From the NCBI GenBank assembly GCA_947484245.1, contig CANKOT010000002.1, positions 1-64,000 of the forward strand: DNA of 64,000 nt, in the 5' to 3' direction. Under the pieces are notes generated by a model. It searched no databases and was not told the origin of the DNA. It worked only from the letters and a program-made list of their open reading frames with translations. Positions 26,314 through 36,201 of this stretch are shown here, piece after piece. The translations under genes and the position numbers were made by a program. Position 1 is the first letter of the stretch; every line of letters begins with the position of its first letter. This DNA is from Comamonadaceae bacterium (GTDB taxonomy: Bacteria; Pseudomonadota; Gammaproteobacteria; Burkholderiales; Burkholderiaceae).

Positions 26314-27123
26314 TTAAACAAGCCCTTTGTTGGGCTTCACTGTTTCTAATTCTAGATCCACAGCGCGGCGTTCGTCGAATACAAAACAACCGCCGTCGTA
26401 GTGCGAGCCATCGGTCTCTTCAAAATATTTCAAGATGCCGCCCTCTAACTGGTAAGTGTGGGGCAGACCATTTTGTTGCATGAAGATGGCAGCTTTTTCG
26501 CAGCGAATGCCGCCGGTACAAAAGCTGATGATGGTTTTGTCTTGCAGCTCTTCTTTGTGCGCCCGCAAGGCTTCGGGAAACTCTGTGAATTTGGTGAGGC
26601 GCCAATCTATCGCGCCCTTGAAGGTGCCTTCGTCCACTTCGTAATCATTGCGGGTGTCCAAAATCACCACGGGTCGGCCGTTGTCGTCAAAGCCCTGATC
26701 GAGCCATCTTTTGGCGGTGGCAGGGTTGACGGCGGGGGCACGCCCTTCGGCGGGTCGAATGGTGGGATGGTTCATGCGAATGATTTCGCCTTTGACCTTG
26801 ACCAACATTTTTTTGAATGGCACCGTTTCCGACCAACTTTCTTTGGGAGCGATGTCAGAAAACCTAGGATCTGTGTGGAGTTCGGCCACAAAAGCTCTCA
26901 CATCCTCGGCGGGGCCTGCCAAGAATAAATTGATGCCTTCAGAGGCCAACAAAATCGTGCCTTTCAGGGCGCGCTCTAAGCAGCGTTCTAGAAGCACTGG
27001 GCGAAGTTCTTCTGCATCCGGGATGGGGATGAACTTGTAGGACGAAATATTCAAAATATTGTTCACCCCTGTATTGTAGAAAACATCTGAAGCAGCTTCT
27101 ACAATGGACCCATGTTTGTTCAT
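26314..27123 (-). CDS. trhO: tRNA uridine-34 hydroxylase, rhodanese-domain (TrhO/YceA)
   Basis: A rhodanese-fold enzyme that forms 5-hydroxyuridine at tRNA position 34. The conserved body starts at ILNISSYKF, and the active cysteine is in FCTGGIRCEKAA. The start is ambiguous. ATG 27123 has a strong GGAGG but would overlap the divergent dnaE start by 12 bases. GTG 27066 is closer to where family members begin but has no spaced ribosome site. The length from 27123 is 269 aa. Confidence 0.85.
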   Translation of the reverse strand: MNKHGSIVEAASDVFYNTGVNNILNISSYKFIPIPDAEELRPVLLERCLERALKGTILLASEGINLFLAGPAEDVRAFVAELHTDPRFSDIAPKESWSETVPFKKMLVKVKGEIIRMNHPTIRPAEGRAPAVNPATAKRWLDQGFDDNGRPVVILDTRNDYEVDEGTFKGAIDWRLTKFTEFPEALRAHKEELQDKTIISFCTGGIRCEKAAIFMQQNGLPHTYQLEGGILKYFEETDGSHYDGGCFVFDERRAVDLELETVKPNKGLV

Positions 27124-30100
27124 TTGCGCCTCCATTCCGAGTTTTCCATTGTCGATTCCACCTGTCGCATTGACGAGGTGGTGCAGGCCGCGGCAGACGA
27201 TCAGCAGCCCGCTTTGGCCATCACCGACCTCAGCAATTTGTTTGGCGCGATCAAGTTTTACAAAGCGGCTCGCGAAAAGGGCGTTCAGCCCATTTTGGGC
27301 GCTGAAATCTTTTTAGAAGGTTTGGGTGCCGATCCACTGGCTTTGTCTCGGGTCATGGTGCTGGTGCAAAGCTCGCAAGGTTATTTGAACCTGTCCGAAT
27401 TGCTGGCGCGTGCCTGGACGCAAAACATGGTGAAAACCAATGCGGTGGTCAAGCTGGCGTGGTTGCAAGAGTTGTCTGAAGGTTTGATTCTTTTGTCTGG
27501 CGCGCAAGCCGGACCCGTGGGGCAAGCCTTGGTGCAAGGTGATACGTCACGAGCTGCGGAAATTGCGTTGCAATTGGCGTCTATTTTCACACACCGCTTC
27601 TATTTGGAAATTCAACGCGCAGGTCGACCTGAAGACAATGCGCATGTGGTGGCGGCCGTTAAGTTGGCCTCTCGCTTGAGCTTGCCCGTGGTGGCCACGC
27701 ACCCCATTCAGTTTTTGACCCAAGACGATTACGAATCGCACGAAGCTCGGGTGTGCATTTCTGAAGGTGAAATTTTGGGCAACCAACGACGTGTTCGCAA
27801 GTTCACGCGCGACCAATACTTCAAGTCGTCTGCCGAAATGCAGGCCCTGTTTGCCGATGTGCCCAGTGCCTTGGCCAACTCGGTTGAAATTGCCAAGCGA
27901 TGCAATTTGACCTTAGTGTTGGGCAAACCGCAATTGCCCAACTATCCAACGCCCGTCAACGATGGCAAGCCCATGCCCATCGAGGATTATTTCCGCTTGT
28001 TGTCAGTTGAGGGTTTGGAAGAACGCCTGGTGCACTTATACCCCGATGCAGCCAAGCGAGAAACAGAGCGTCAGCGTTATGCCGAGCGTTTGGAATTTGA
28101 GATCGACACCATTTTGAACATGGGGTTCCCAGGCTACTTTTTAATCGTGGGTGACTTCATCAATTGGGCCAAGAAAAACGGCTGTCCCGTCGGACCAGGT
28201 CGTGGCTCGGGTGCAGGCTCGTTGGTGGCTTATTCATTGAAGATCACCGACCTCGATCCGCTGCAATACAACTTGCTGTTTGAGCGCTTCTTGAATCCTG
28301 AGCGGGTGTCCATGCCCGACTTTGACATTGATTTTTGTCAGACCAATCGCGACCGCGTGATTGACTACGTGAAAGACAAATACGGCCGCGATGCCGTCAG
28401 TCAAATTGCCACCTTCGGTACCATGGCGGCACGCGCGGCCATTCGTGACGTAGGTCGTGTGCTCGACATGAGTTACATGTTCTGCGATGGCATCAGCAAG
28501 CTCATTCCCAACAAGCCAGGTCAGCACATCACCATCGATGGCGCTATCAAGGCTGAGCCTATTTTGGCCGAGCGTTTGGAAAAAGAAGACGAAGTCAAAA
28601 CTTTGTTGGCGCTGGCGCAAAAACTCGAAGGCATGACCCGCAATGTGGGCATGCACGCGGGCGGTGTGCTCATTGCGCCTGGCAAGCTCACCGACTTTTG
28701 TCCTTTGTACCAACAGCCCGGCAGCACATCGGCCGTCAGTCAGTACGACAAAGACGACGTGGAAGCCATTGGTCTGGTGAAATTTGACTTTTTGGGCTTG
28801 GCCACCTTGACTATTTTGGAGTTGGCGCGCGAGATGATTGTGAAGCGCCACAAGGGCCAAGAAAACTTTGCTTTTGAAAATATTCCCTTAGACGATACGG
28901 CCACCTACAAATTGTTTGCCGATGGTCGCACCGAGTCTGTGTTCCAGTTTGAAAGTCGCGGCATGCAAGGCATGTTGAAAGATGCGCGGCCTTCACGCTT
29001 GGAAGACTTGATTGCGTTGAATGCCTTGTACCGACCCGGCCCGATGGATTTGATTCCAAGTTTCGTAGCGCGCAAGCACGGCCGGGAAGTGATTGACTAT
29101 CCTCATCCTTTGGTAGAGAAAGTGTTGTCCGAAACCTACGGCATCATGGTGTACCAAGAACAGGTGATGCAAACTGCTCAGGTATTGGGCGGTTACAGCT
29201 TGGGCGGCGCCGACTTGTTGCGCCGCGCCATGGGTAAGAAAAAAGCGGAAGAAATGGCCGAGCACCGCGAAATTTTCCGCAAAGGTGCGGTTGTCAATGG
29301 CTTGTCGGAAGCCAAAGCTGACGAAGTTTTTGACTTGATGGAAAGGTTTGCAGGTTACGGTTTCAACAAATCACACGCGGCGGCTTATTCTTTGTTGGCG
29401 TATCACACGGGTTGGCTCAAGGTGCATTTCACGGCGGAGTTTTTCTGCGCCAACATGACCATTGAGGTGGACGACACCGACAAACTCAAGGTCTTGTTTG
29501 AAGATGCTTTGAAGTTTGGCATCAGCTTCGATCCACCCGACGTCAATCGCGGCACGCACCGCTTTGAGCCAATCTCTGACAAAGTCATTCGCTACGGTTT
29601 AGGCGCCATCAAGGGCACGGGTCAACAGGCCATCGATGCCATTGTGAAAGCGCGTGAGGAGGGCGGCCTCTTTACCAGCTTGTTTGATTTTTGTGTGCGT
29701 GTCGATCGCAGCCGCTTGAACAAACGAACCGTCGAGGCATTGGTCAAGGCGGGCGCATTTGATTCTCTGCAACGCAATCGCGCATCCTTGGCGGCTTCTA
29801 TCGACCGCGCTTTTGATTTCTCTACGGCCACATCTGCCAATGCCAACCAGGGTGGCCTGTTTGACATGATGGGCGACGATACCCATGGCTCTAGCACGCA
29901 AGAACCCGAGCTGGTGGACGTCTTGCCATGGGGTGTGAAAGAGCAGCTCACCAACGAAAAAACAGCGGTTGGTTTTTACTTGTCAGGTCATTTGTTTGAT
30001 GCGGTAGAGCGCGAAGTTCGCTTGTTTGCCAAATGCAAAATTGACGACCTGATTGACAGCCGCGAACCGCAACTGTTGGCGGGCATTGTGAGCGACTTTC

Positions 30101-30600
30101 GCGTCATCAATGCCCAACGCGGTAAGCTGGCCCTTTTTAAGCTGGACGACAAAAGTGCTGTCATGGAAGCTACGGCCGACGAGACCATGATCAACGCCAA
30201 TCGCCATCTTTTCAAAGACGATGAACTGATCATTGTGATGGCCAAGATGCAAGCCGATCGCTTCTCAGGCGGCTACCGCTTGTCCATTCAACAAGTCTGG
30301 GATTTGCCTGCAGCGCGTTGTCGCTTTGGCAAGTTCTTGCGTGTTGCTGTGAATGGCCGTGCGCCTGAAGTGGCCAAACTCGTCAAAGCCTTTCCGCCTC
30401 AACGTGAAATGACGGAGCAAGGGGAGTTATTCAGGGGTTTGCCAGTGCGCTTGAAACTAGAGCGCAATGCAAACAACGTAGCCGCATCTGCAGAACTGCT
30501 TTTGGGCGAGCAAGCCAAATTTTTCCCAAGTGATGCGGCCTTGTCCAGCTGGATAGCCCAAGCCGACCAAGGCAAAGCCGAAATCGTTTACGACATTTAA
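27112..30600 (+). CDS. dnaE: DNA polymerase III alpha subunit
   Basis: Replicative polymerase, 1162 aa, type DnaE1. It begins MFVHLRLHSEFSIVDST (PHP domain), carries the catalytic PDFDIDFCQ near residue 402 and the thumb/finger motif GPGRGSGAGSL near 362. A helix-hairpin-helix and an OB-fold complete the C-terminal third. No clear ribosome site precedes the ATG, and its start lies against the divergent trhO start. A long palindrome begins six bases after its stop. Confidence 0.98.
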   Translation: MFVHLRLHSEFSIVDSTCRIDEVVQAAADDQQPALAITDLSNLFGAIKFYKAAREKGVQPILGAEIFLEGLGADPLALSRVMVLVQSSQGYLNLSELLARAWTQNMVKTNAVVKLAWLQELSEGLILLSGAQAGPVGQALVQGDTSRAAEIALQLASIFTHRFYLEIQRAGRPEDNAHVVAAVKLASRLSLPVVATHPIQFLTQDDYESHEARVCISEGEILGNQRRVRKFTRDQYFKSSAEMQALFADVPSALANSVEIAKRCNLTLVLGKPQLPNYPTPVNDGKPMPIEDYFRLLSVEGLEERLVHLYPDAAKRETERQRYAERLEFEIDTILNMGFPGYFLIVGDFINWAKKNGCPVGPGRGSGAGSLVAYSLKITDLDPLQYNLLFERFLNPERVSMPDFDIDFCQTNRDRVIDYVKDKYGRDAVSQIATFGTMAARAAIRDVGRVLDMSYMFCDGISKLIPNKPGQHITIDGAIKAEPILAERLEKEDEVKTLLALAQKLEGMTRNVGMHAGGVLIAPGKLTDFCPLYQQPGSTSAVSQYDKDDVEAIGLVKFDFLGLATLTILELAREMIVKRHKGQENFAFENIPLDDTATYKLFADGRTESVFQFESRGMQGMLKDARPSRLEDLIALNALYRPGPMDLIPSFVARKHGREVIDYPHPLVEKVLSETYGIMVYQEQVMQTAQVLGGYSLGGADLLRRAMGKKKAEEMAEHREIFRKGAVVNGLSEAKADEVFDLMERFAGYGFNKSHAAAYSLLAYHTGWLKVHFTAEFFCANMTIEVDDTDKLKVLFEDALKFGISFDPPDVNRGTHRFEPISDKVIRYGLGAIKGTGQQAIDAIVKAREEGGLFTSLFDFCVRVDRSRLNKRTVEALVKAGAFDSLQRNRASLAASIDRAFDFSTATSANANQGGLFDMMGDDTHGSSTQEPELVDVLPWGVKEQLTNEKTAVGFYLSGHLFDAVEREVRLFAKCKIDDLIDSREPQLLAGIVSDFRVINAQRGKLALFKLDDKSAVMEATADETMINANRHLFKDDELIIVMAKMQADRFSGGYRLSIQQVWDLPAARCRFGKFLRVAVNGRAPEVAKLVKAFPPQREMTEQGELFRGLPVRLKLERNANNVAASAELLLGEQAKFFPSDAALSSWIAQADQGKAEIVYDI

Positions 30601-30605
30601 TTGAA

Positions 30606-30766
30606 GTCAAACAATTGGGGTCAGATCAACATTAATTTCCAATCTAAAGGGCTAAAGGCAGAGGGGGGCTGAACGATTTCTGGTACTCCAGTATGAGGAA
30701 GCCCCCCTCTGCCTTTAGCCCTTTAGATTGACCAAATTAATGTTGATCTGACCCCAATTGTTTGAC
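30606..30766. repeat. 161-nt long palindrome, copy 1
   Basis: The outer arms (33 bases, 30606-30638 and the complement ending at 30766) are perfectly complementary. Inner arms of 30 bases are also perfect, separated from the outer ones by a 2/4-base asymmetric bulge. The apical loop of about 29 bases holds a small CTGG-TACT-CCAG hairpin. The outer end reads CAATTGGGGTCAGATCAACA. The element lies between dnaE and tolA, and the adjoining CCCCAATTA supplies the tolA stop. A second copy is at 61767-61921. Confidence 0.92.
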
Positions 30767-30771
30767 CCCAA

Positions 30772-31731
30772 TTAATCTTTGTGGCGGAAGCTGATTTCTA
30801 GAACCGGTGGTACACGGCCATCTTCGTCTCGGGGGAGGGTGGCGGTTTTGTCGATGGCTTTGAGGACGGCTTCGTCCCATGCTTTGTTGCCACTGCTAGA
30901 CAGCAGTTTGCGGCTCAGGATGGTGCCATCGGGGGATGTGCGAACTTCAACTTCGGCTTTGGGGTTGCCAGCTACATCTTCGGTAAAGGTAATGTTGGGT
31001 TTGATGCGCGCACGAATGCGACCCGCATAGCTGGCGGATGGGCCTGAGGATTTCAAGGCAGTGCCTTTGGCCTTTTCGTCACCCGATGCGCCTGCCATAC
31101 CTTGCATGCGTTTGAGGTTTTCATTGCGCAGTGCCTCTGCGCGTTTTTCCTCAACGGCCGCTTTTTTGGCATCTTCTTTGGCTTTAGCGGCAGCTTCAGC
31201 CTTCTTCAGTGTCTCTTCTTTTTTCTTCTTCTCGAGTTCCTTGGCCTTTTCCTTTTCTTTCTCTTTGGCCTTCGCTTTTTCTAATTTTTCTTTTTCAATT
31301 TTGTCTTTCTCAAGCTTCTTTTTCTTTTCCAATTCAGCTTCTTTTTTCTCTTCTAGTTTCTTTTTTTCGATTTCTTTTTTGAGTGCAATGTCGGCCGCTT
31401 CACGCTCAGCCGCTGCATTGACCTTGGGCACTGCGGGTGGCGGTGGAGGCGGTTCTGGTTTCACCTCGGGTTTTGGTTCTGGTTTCTGTTCAACGGCCTT
31501 CACAGGCTCAGGCGGCGTTGGCTCCGGTTCATTGGCGGCTGGTGCAGCTTCTAAGGGTACGGCAGACCATAGCTCTGCAGATGCAGACAAATTGTTGGGC
31601 TCGGTTTTCCATTGAACGCCCAAGGCAATTGCGATCAGCAGCAGCAAGTGCATGAACAAGGCAAAAGACAAAGAGCGACCAAACCCGCCAACGGGTGGTG
31701 GTGCAAACTCATTGTGTGCGGTGGCGTTCAT
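30772..31731 (-). CDS. tolA: Cell envelope integrity protein TolA
   Basis: Inner-membrane-anchored periplasm-spanning arm of the Tol-Pal system, 319 aa. It has one N-terminal membrane helix (FALFMHLLLLIAIALGV), a Pro/Glu-rich linker, a long Lys/Glu/Ala-rich helical domain II (about residues 105-210) and a C-terminal TonB-like domain III (YAGRIRARIKPNI...EVEVRTSPDGTI). It follows tolR by 36 bases. tolB and pal, which normally come next, are absent here; a long palindrome and convergent dnaE occupy that place. Confidence 0.92.
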   Translation of the reverse strand: MNATAHNEFAPPPVGGFGRSLSFALFMHLLLLIAIALGVQWKTEPNNLSASAELWSAVPLEAAPAANEPEPTPPEPVKAVEQKPEPKPEVKPEPPPPPPAVPKVNAAAEREAADIALKKEIEKKKLEEKKEAELEKKKKLEKDKIEKEKLEKAKAKEKEKEKAKELEKKKKEETLKKAEAAAKAKEDAKKAAVEEKRAEALRNENLKRMQGMAGASGDEKAKGTALKSSGPSASYAGRIRARIKPNITFTEDVAGNPKAEVEVRTSPDGTILSRKLLSSSGNKAWDEAVLKAIDKTATLPRDEDGRVPPVLEISFRHKD

Positions 31732-31767
31732 GCGTTATGAGTGATCTTCATGAGAAGGTCTGCGAGA

Positions 31768-32187
31768 TCAAGGCGCTAGCTGAACAGACAAGCCCACACG
31801 CTGAATGCCAGCGCGTTGAAGGGTGTCCATCACCTTCACCACTGTTTCGTATTTCACATTCCGATCGGCGCTGATGACCACCGCAGAATTGGCTTGACCT
31901 GTTTGAGCCTGAAGCACCAAGTTGGCCAAACTTTCTAGCTTGGTTTTTTGAGTCTTGTTGTCGTTCAGCATCTCAAGACTGTCGTCTTTCTGAACCACAA
32001 TTTGAATCACTTGATCGGGCAGCTTGGCTGCTTTGCCCACACTGGGCAAGTCGATCACACTGGGTGAGATCATGGGTGCCGTGACCATGAAAATAATGAG
32101 TAGCACCAACATCACATCGATGAAAGGCACCATGTTGATTTCATTGATGGTGCGCCGTCCGCGGCCGCGAGAGGAAACAGCAGGCAT
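31768..32187 (-). CDS. tolR: Tol-Pal system protein TolR
   Basis: A 139 aa ExbD/TolR-type inner membrane protein. The single membrane helix is preceded by NEINMVPFIDVMLVLLIIFM, where the Asp is the proton-channel residue. The periplasmic remainder is typical. It lies 18 bases after tolQ in the tolQRA order. Confidence 0.95.
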   Translation of the reverse strand: MPAVSSRGRGRRTINEINMVPFIDVMLVLLIIFMVTAPMISPSVIDLPSVGKAAKLPDQVIQIVVQKDDSLEMLNDNKTQKTKLESLANLVLQAQTGQANSAVVISADRNVKYETVVKVMDTLQRAGIQRVGLSVQLAP

Positions 32188-32205
32188 GTGTGTGCTCCCT
32201 GAAAA

Positions 32206-32928
32206 TCAGTGGCCAGAGGCCGAGAGACCCGACCCAGATGTTCCCGCGCCCGCTGAGCCCCCCAAACTTCTTTGCAAAATATTGGAAAACTCTTCAATGA
32301 AGGTTTCTAATTTGATGGCCACTCGGTCAATGTCGCGTGCAAATCGGTTGTAAGCCACCACAGCAGGAATGGCCGCAAACAAGCCGATGGCAGTGGCGAC
32401 CAATGCCTCAGCAATGCCGGGCGCTACCGTTGCCAAAGTCACTTGTTGCATGCTGGCAAGGCCCGTAAAGGCGTGCATGATGCCCCACACCGTACCAAAC
32501 AAACCTACATAAGGAGAAACGGAGCCTACTGAAGCTAAAAAAGACAATTGCGCTTCAGCCACATCCATCTCTCTTTGGAAACTGGCTCGCATGGCGCGAC
32601 GTGCGCCATCAAGCAAAGTACCAGGGTCGGCGATCCGACGTTCACGCAGTTTTTGATATTCGCGCATGCCGCTGGCAAAAATACGCTCCATGGGTCCGGA
32701 CAATTTAGCGTTTTGAACAGCCGCTGAGAACAATTCGTTCAAGCTGGTTCCCGACCAAAACTGCTGTTCAAATTCTTCGTTCAAAGTTTGAATGCGTTTG
32801 ATAGCGGTGAGCTTGCGCACAATGGCCGCCCAGCTTGAAATGGAGATGGCCATGAGGATAAGCATCACCAGTTGCACCACAAAGCTGGCATGCAACACAA
32901 GTTGAATGATGGACATGTCTTGGTTCAT
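32206..32928 (-). CDS. tolQ: Tol-Pal system protein TolQ
   Basis: A 240 aa three-helix inner membrane proton-channel subunit of the MotA/TolQ/ExbB family. Conserved TVWGIMHAF and the ATIGLFAAIPAVVAYNRF helix are seen. Its ATG overlaps the ybgC stop (ATGA), so translation is coupled to ybgC, as in many Gram-negative bacteria. Confidence 0.95.
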   Translation of the reverse strand: MNQDMSIIQLVLHASFVVQLVMLILMAISISSWAAIVRKLTAIKRIQTLNEEFEQQFWSGTSLNELFSAAVQNAKLSGPMERIFASGMREYQKLRERRIADPGTLLDGARRAMRASFQREMDVAEAQLSFLASVGSVSPYVGLFGTVWGIMHAFTGLASMQQVTLATVAPGIAEALVATAIGLFAAIPAVVAYNRFARDIDRVAIKLETFIEEFSNILQRSLGGSAGAGTSGSGLSASGH

Positions 32929-33335
32929 TGAAGTGCTTCCAATATTTGGGCCGGAATGCGCCCGGGTTTCATGGTTTGGGTGTCAACCCAGCCAATTCGA
33001 ATGGTACCCTCTGCCAAAAGCTTGTGCTCACCGTTGACAGAGTGCCAAGCTTGCTGAGACAGCACCAAGCTGGCGCGGCCAGCTTCTGAGGTTTGCGCAG
33101 TGACTTCGATCAAATCATCGAGTCGTGCAGGAGAGAAATACTTGATATGAGTTTCGCTGACCACAAACATGCCGCCGCTCTTGTCTTTCAACGATTGTTG
33201 TTCAACCCCCAAAGACCGCAGCCACTCAGTGCGGGCACGTTCAAAAAACTTCAAGTAATTGGCGTAGAAAACAATGCCACCGGCGTCGGTGTCTTCCCAG
33301 TAAATTCGAATTGGAAAGGTGAAGATGGCTTTCAT
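32925..33335 (-). CDS. ybgC: Tol-Pal-associated acyl-CoA thioesterase YbgC
   Basis: A 136 aa hotdog thioesterase. The family signature [19 protein letters not shown] lies at residues 13-31, with the catalytic Asp. It hydrolyses short acyl-CoA and is usually linked to the Tol-Pal operon. It overlaps nusB by four bases and tolQ by four bases. Confidence 0.93.
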   Translation of the reverse strand: MKAIFTFPIRIYWEDTDAGGIVFYANYLKFFERARTEWLRSLGVEQQSLKDKSGGMFVVSETHIKYFSPARLDDLIEVTAQTSEAGRASLVLSQQAWHSVNGEHKLLAEGTIRIGWVDTQTMKPGRIPAQILEALQ

Positions 33336-33868
33336 GCGCGGGCGCGACCTGCTTGCCTATCGGCTTGAACTTCATGCGGACGCAGTTGGGGCGCCAGACC
33401 CTCCAACACAGCGTTCACATACTTGTGGCCATCGGTGCCGCCAAATTCTTTGGCCAACTCAATGCACTCATTGAGGCTCACGCGCCAGGGCACATCGAGG
33501 CAATGCTTCATCTCGAAAACACCAATCCACATGGTGGCGCGTTCGATGGGCGAAATTTCAGCCATGCTGCGATCTAGCAAAGGCAGAATGAGTTTGTCTA
33601 ATTCTGAGGCCTGCTCGGCGCAGCCATACAGCAACGCATCGTAGTGGGCGGAATCGGCTTTGTGAAAGCCAGACAAATCCCGCGTGAACACATCGATGTC
33701 TGAGGCTTCATTTTTGCCCACCAGCACTTGATAAAGAGCTTGAAGTGCAAATTCGCGTGCTCGACTTCGAGCCGATTTGCTGGCTGACTTGCCAGGTTTT
33801 CGGCTGGCTGCTTTGCTGGGTTTGACAGTCTGATCCAGTGCTGCAGAACTTTCAGGCAATTCGCTCAT
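33332..33868 (-). CDS. nusB: Transcription antitermination factor NusB
   Basis: A 178 aa NusB with a basic N-terminal extension (about residues 15-35, rich in Lys, Ser and Arg). The core [19 protein letters not shown] is near residue 34, and the later [15 protein letters not shown] is conserved. It acts with NusE, NusA and NusG in rRNA antitermination. It overlaps ribH by four bases, the common ribH-nusB coupling. Confidence 0.94.
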   Translation of the reverse strand: MSELPESSAALDQTVKPSKAASRKPGKSASKSARSRAREFALQALYQVLVGKNEASDIDVFTRDLSGFHKADSAHYDALLYGCAEQASELDKLILPLLDRSMAEISPIERATMWIGVFEMKHCLDVPWRVSLNECIELAKEFGGTDGHKYVNAVLEGLAPQLRPHEVQADRQAGRARA

Positions 33869-34359
33869 GCCAGTTCCTCGTCGTCTAACTCATCGTCATC
33901 CACAGACAAGTCTTCCAACAGCATGGCCATTTCGACGGCGACACGAGCGGCATCACGCCCCTTCTCTGTTTGTCGTGCAATGGCTTGCTCTAAATTCTCG
34001 GTCGTCAAAATGGCATTGGCAATGGGTACGTTGTAGTCAAGGGCAATGCGGCTCACGCCAGCGGCAGATTCATTGGCTACCAATTCGAAGTGATAGGTTT
34101 CGCCGCGAATGATGCAACCCAATGCAATCAAGGCGTCGTACTCGCCGCGCTCGGCCATGGCTTGCAAGGCAATGGGCACTTCCAAGGCGCCCGGAACCAA
34201 CACATGATCGATGTCGTGCACGCCCAAGGCTTCCAGTTCCTGAATGCAAGCCACAGCCAATGCGTTGGTGATGCCGTCGTTAAAGCGGGCTTGAACAATA
34301 CCGATGTGCAGACCTAAGCCTTCCAACTCTTGTTCAATACCTTTGTCTGCGCCTTGCAT
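33865..34359 (-). CDS. ribH: 6,7-dimethyl-8-ribityllumazine synthase
   Basis: A 164 aa lumazine synthase that condenses the pyrimidine intermediate with dihydroxybutanone phosphate. [15 protein letters not shown] and the [12 protein letters not shown] segment form the active site. An acidic tail (about 10 residues, rich in Asp and Glu) ends the protein. It starts two bases after ribBX. Confidence 0.95.
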   Translation of the reverse strand: MQGADKGIEQELEGLGLHIGIVQARFNDGITNALAVACIQELEALGVHDIDHVLVPGALEVPIALQAMAERGEYDALIALGCIIRGETYHFELVANESAAGVSRIALDYNVPIANAILTTENLEQAIARQTEKGRDAARVAVEMAMLLEDLSVDDDELDDEELA

Positions 34360-34361
34360 AT

Positions 34362-35495
34362 TTATTCCTTAGGGATGTAGCCGGTAACTTCAACGCCATA
34401 ACCCGCCATGCTGGGCATGCGTCGGGGTTGACCCATCAGTTTCATTTTGTGAACGCCACACTCGCGAACAATTTGGATGCCCACACCGTAGGTGCGCAAA
34501 TCCATTTTGCTTTTATTGGGCGCCTGTGCCGAACGAGCGCGACCTTCAAACTGCGCCAGCAATTGGTCTGCGCTTTCGCCGCAATTGAGCAGCACAGCCA
34601 CACCGTGCCCTTGCTTGTTGATGTAGTTCAAGCTGTTTTCCAAGCTCCAAGAGTGCATTCTGCGACCCACTTCTAAAACATCGAAGACAGACAGGGGTTC
34701 ATGGACGCGAACAGGCACTTCTGAATCTGCTTGCCATTTGCCTTTGACCAAGGCCAAGTGCAAGGATTGGCTGGGCTTGTCTTTGAAAGCGTGCGCTGTG
34801 AACTCACCGTGAGCAGTTTGCAAGATGCGCGTGCCTACTTTTTCCACCAATGACTCGGTGCGACTGCGGTACGCAATGAGGTCGGCAATGGTGCCAATTT
34901 TGAGGCCGTGCTCTGCTGCAAAAATTTGCAGATCGGGCAAGCGCGCCATGGTGCCGTCGTCTTTCATGATTTCGCAAATCACGGAAGAGGCACTGCAGCC
35001 AGCCATGGTGCCCAAATCGCAACCGGCTTCGGTATGGCCTGCACGCATCAATGCGCCACCGTCCACCGCCTGCAATGGAAAAATATGGCCCGGTTGAACC
35101 AAGTCTTTGGCGGTGGCATTGGCAGCCACAGCGGCCTTGATGGTCAGTGCACGGTCGGCAGCAGAAATGCCAGTGGTCACGCCTTCAGCCGCTTCAATCG
35201 ACACCGTAAAAGCCGTGCTGTAGACGGTGCCATTGCTGGTTGCCATAGGCGGCAATTTAAGGTGTTCGCATCGCTCGCGGGTAAGGGTAAGGCAAATGAG
35301 ACCGCGACCAAAGCGGGCCATGAAGTTGATGGCCTCTGCCGTGATGTGGTCGGAGGCAATGAGCAAGTCGCCTTCGTTTTCGCGATCTTCGTCGTCCACC
35401 ATGATGACGATGCGACCAGCGCGCAAGTCTGCGACGATGTCTTCTACCGGAGAAATTTGCACAGGCGTCAAGGGACTGCCAGAATTCGTCGTCAT
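34362..35495 (-). CDS. ribBX: Dihydroxybutanone-phosphate synthase with degenerate GTP-cyclohydrolase-II domain (RibBX)
   Basis: A 377 aa protein. The N-terminal half is a complete RibB domain ([12 protein letters not shown] near residue 30, [16 protein letters not shown] near 157), making 3,4-dihydroxy-2-butanone 4-phosphate from ribulose 5-phosphate. The C-terminal half aligns with GTP cyclohydrolase II but lacks the CxxxxxxxCxC zinc cysteines and the catalytic arginine region, so it is the inactive 'X' type. A separate RibA would be needed elsewhere. The ATG at 35495 fits the ten-base gap after ribE. Confidence 0.88.
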   Translation of the reverse strand: MTTNSGSPLTPVQISPVEDIVADLRAGRIVIMVDDEDRENEGDLLIASDHITAEAINFMARFGRGLICLTLTRERCEHLKLPPMATSNGTVYSTAFTVSIEAAEGVTTGISAADRALTIKAAVAANATAKDLVQPGHIFPLQAVDGGALMRAGHTEAGCDLGTMAGCSASSVICEIMKDDGTMARLPDLQIFAAEHGLKIGTIADLIAYRSRTESLVEKVGTRILQTAHGEFTAHAFKDKPSQSLHLALVKGKWQADSEVPVRVHEPLSVFDVLEVGRRMHSWSLENSLNYINKQGHGVAVLLNCGESADQLLAQFEGRARSAQAPNKSKMDLRTYGVGIQIVRECGVHKMKLMGQPRRMPSMAGYGVEVTGYIPKE

Positions 35496-35505
35496 GTCAC
35501 AACTT

Positions 35506-36171
35506 TCAATAGGACTTGCCATCCTGCAGGGCTGGCGAAACTGATGGGGTGGTCGCATCGTTACTGAGCATGCGCTCCACATAACGTGCGATCAAATCGA
35601 TTTCCAAATTCACAGTGCTGCCTTTTTGCAAAGTGCCAAGCGCCGTGTTGTCGATGGTGTGCGGAATGAGGTTGATACTGAACTCGCAGCCATCTGCCGT
35701 GTCGGCCACTTTGTTCACGGTGAGGCTTACACCATTGATGGTGATGGAGCCTTTGTAGGCCAGGTATTTGCCCATGCCAGCGGGCGCTTGAATGCGCAGC
35801 TCCCAGCTCTCGCCCACTTGCGCAAAATGCGTGACGTGGCCAATGCCATCGACATGGCCCGACACAATGTGGCCGCCTAATCGGTCGTGGGCGCGCAATG
35901 CTTTTTCAAGGTTGACCTTGCCAAGCTGCGTCAGGCCACAGGTTTTGTCGAGCGACTCGGCTGACACATCGATGGTGAATTGATGCGCTGCCAGGTCAAA
36001 GGAAGTGACGGTCATGCAGGCGCCGTTGATGGCAATGCTGTCGCCCAAGCCAACGTCATCCAGGTAGCCCGCGGGCACCTCGAGAGTGAGTCGCTTGCCA
36101 TGACTTAAAGAGCTGCCCAGGTCGTGGAGGGCGGCGATACGCCCCACGCCGGTGATGATTCCGGTAAACAT
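35506..36171 (-). CDS. ribE: Riboflavin synthase alpha subunit
   Basis: A 221 aa enzyme that dismutates two lumazines to riboflavin. It has two homologous barrels, beginning [15 protein letters not shown] and later [16 protein letters not shown]. The length is normal with a short C-terminal tail. It lies 30 bases after ribD and 10 before ribBX. Confidence 0.94.
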   Translation of the reverse strand: MFTGIITGVGRIAALHDLGSSLSHGKRLTLEVPAGYLDDVGLGDSIAINGACMTVTSFDLAAHQFTIDVSAESLDKTCGLTQLGKVNLEKALRAHDRLGGHIVSGHVDGIGHVTHFAQVGESWELRIQAPAGMGKYLAYKGSITINGVSLTVNKVADTADGCEFSINLIPHTIDNTALGTLQKGSTVNLEIDLIARYVERMLSNDATTPSVSPALQDGKSY

Positions 36172-36201
36172 GGTTGGTATTTTCGCAGGGATTGGGCCGG
36201 T

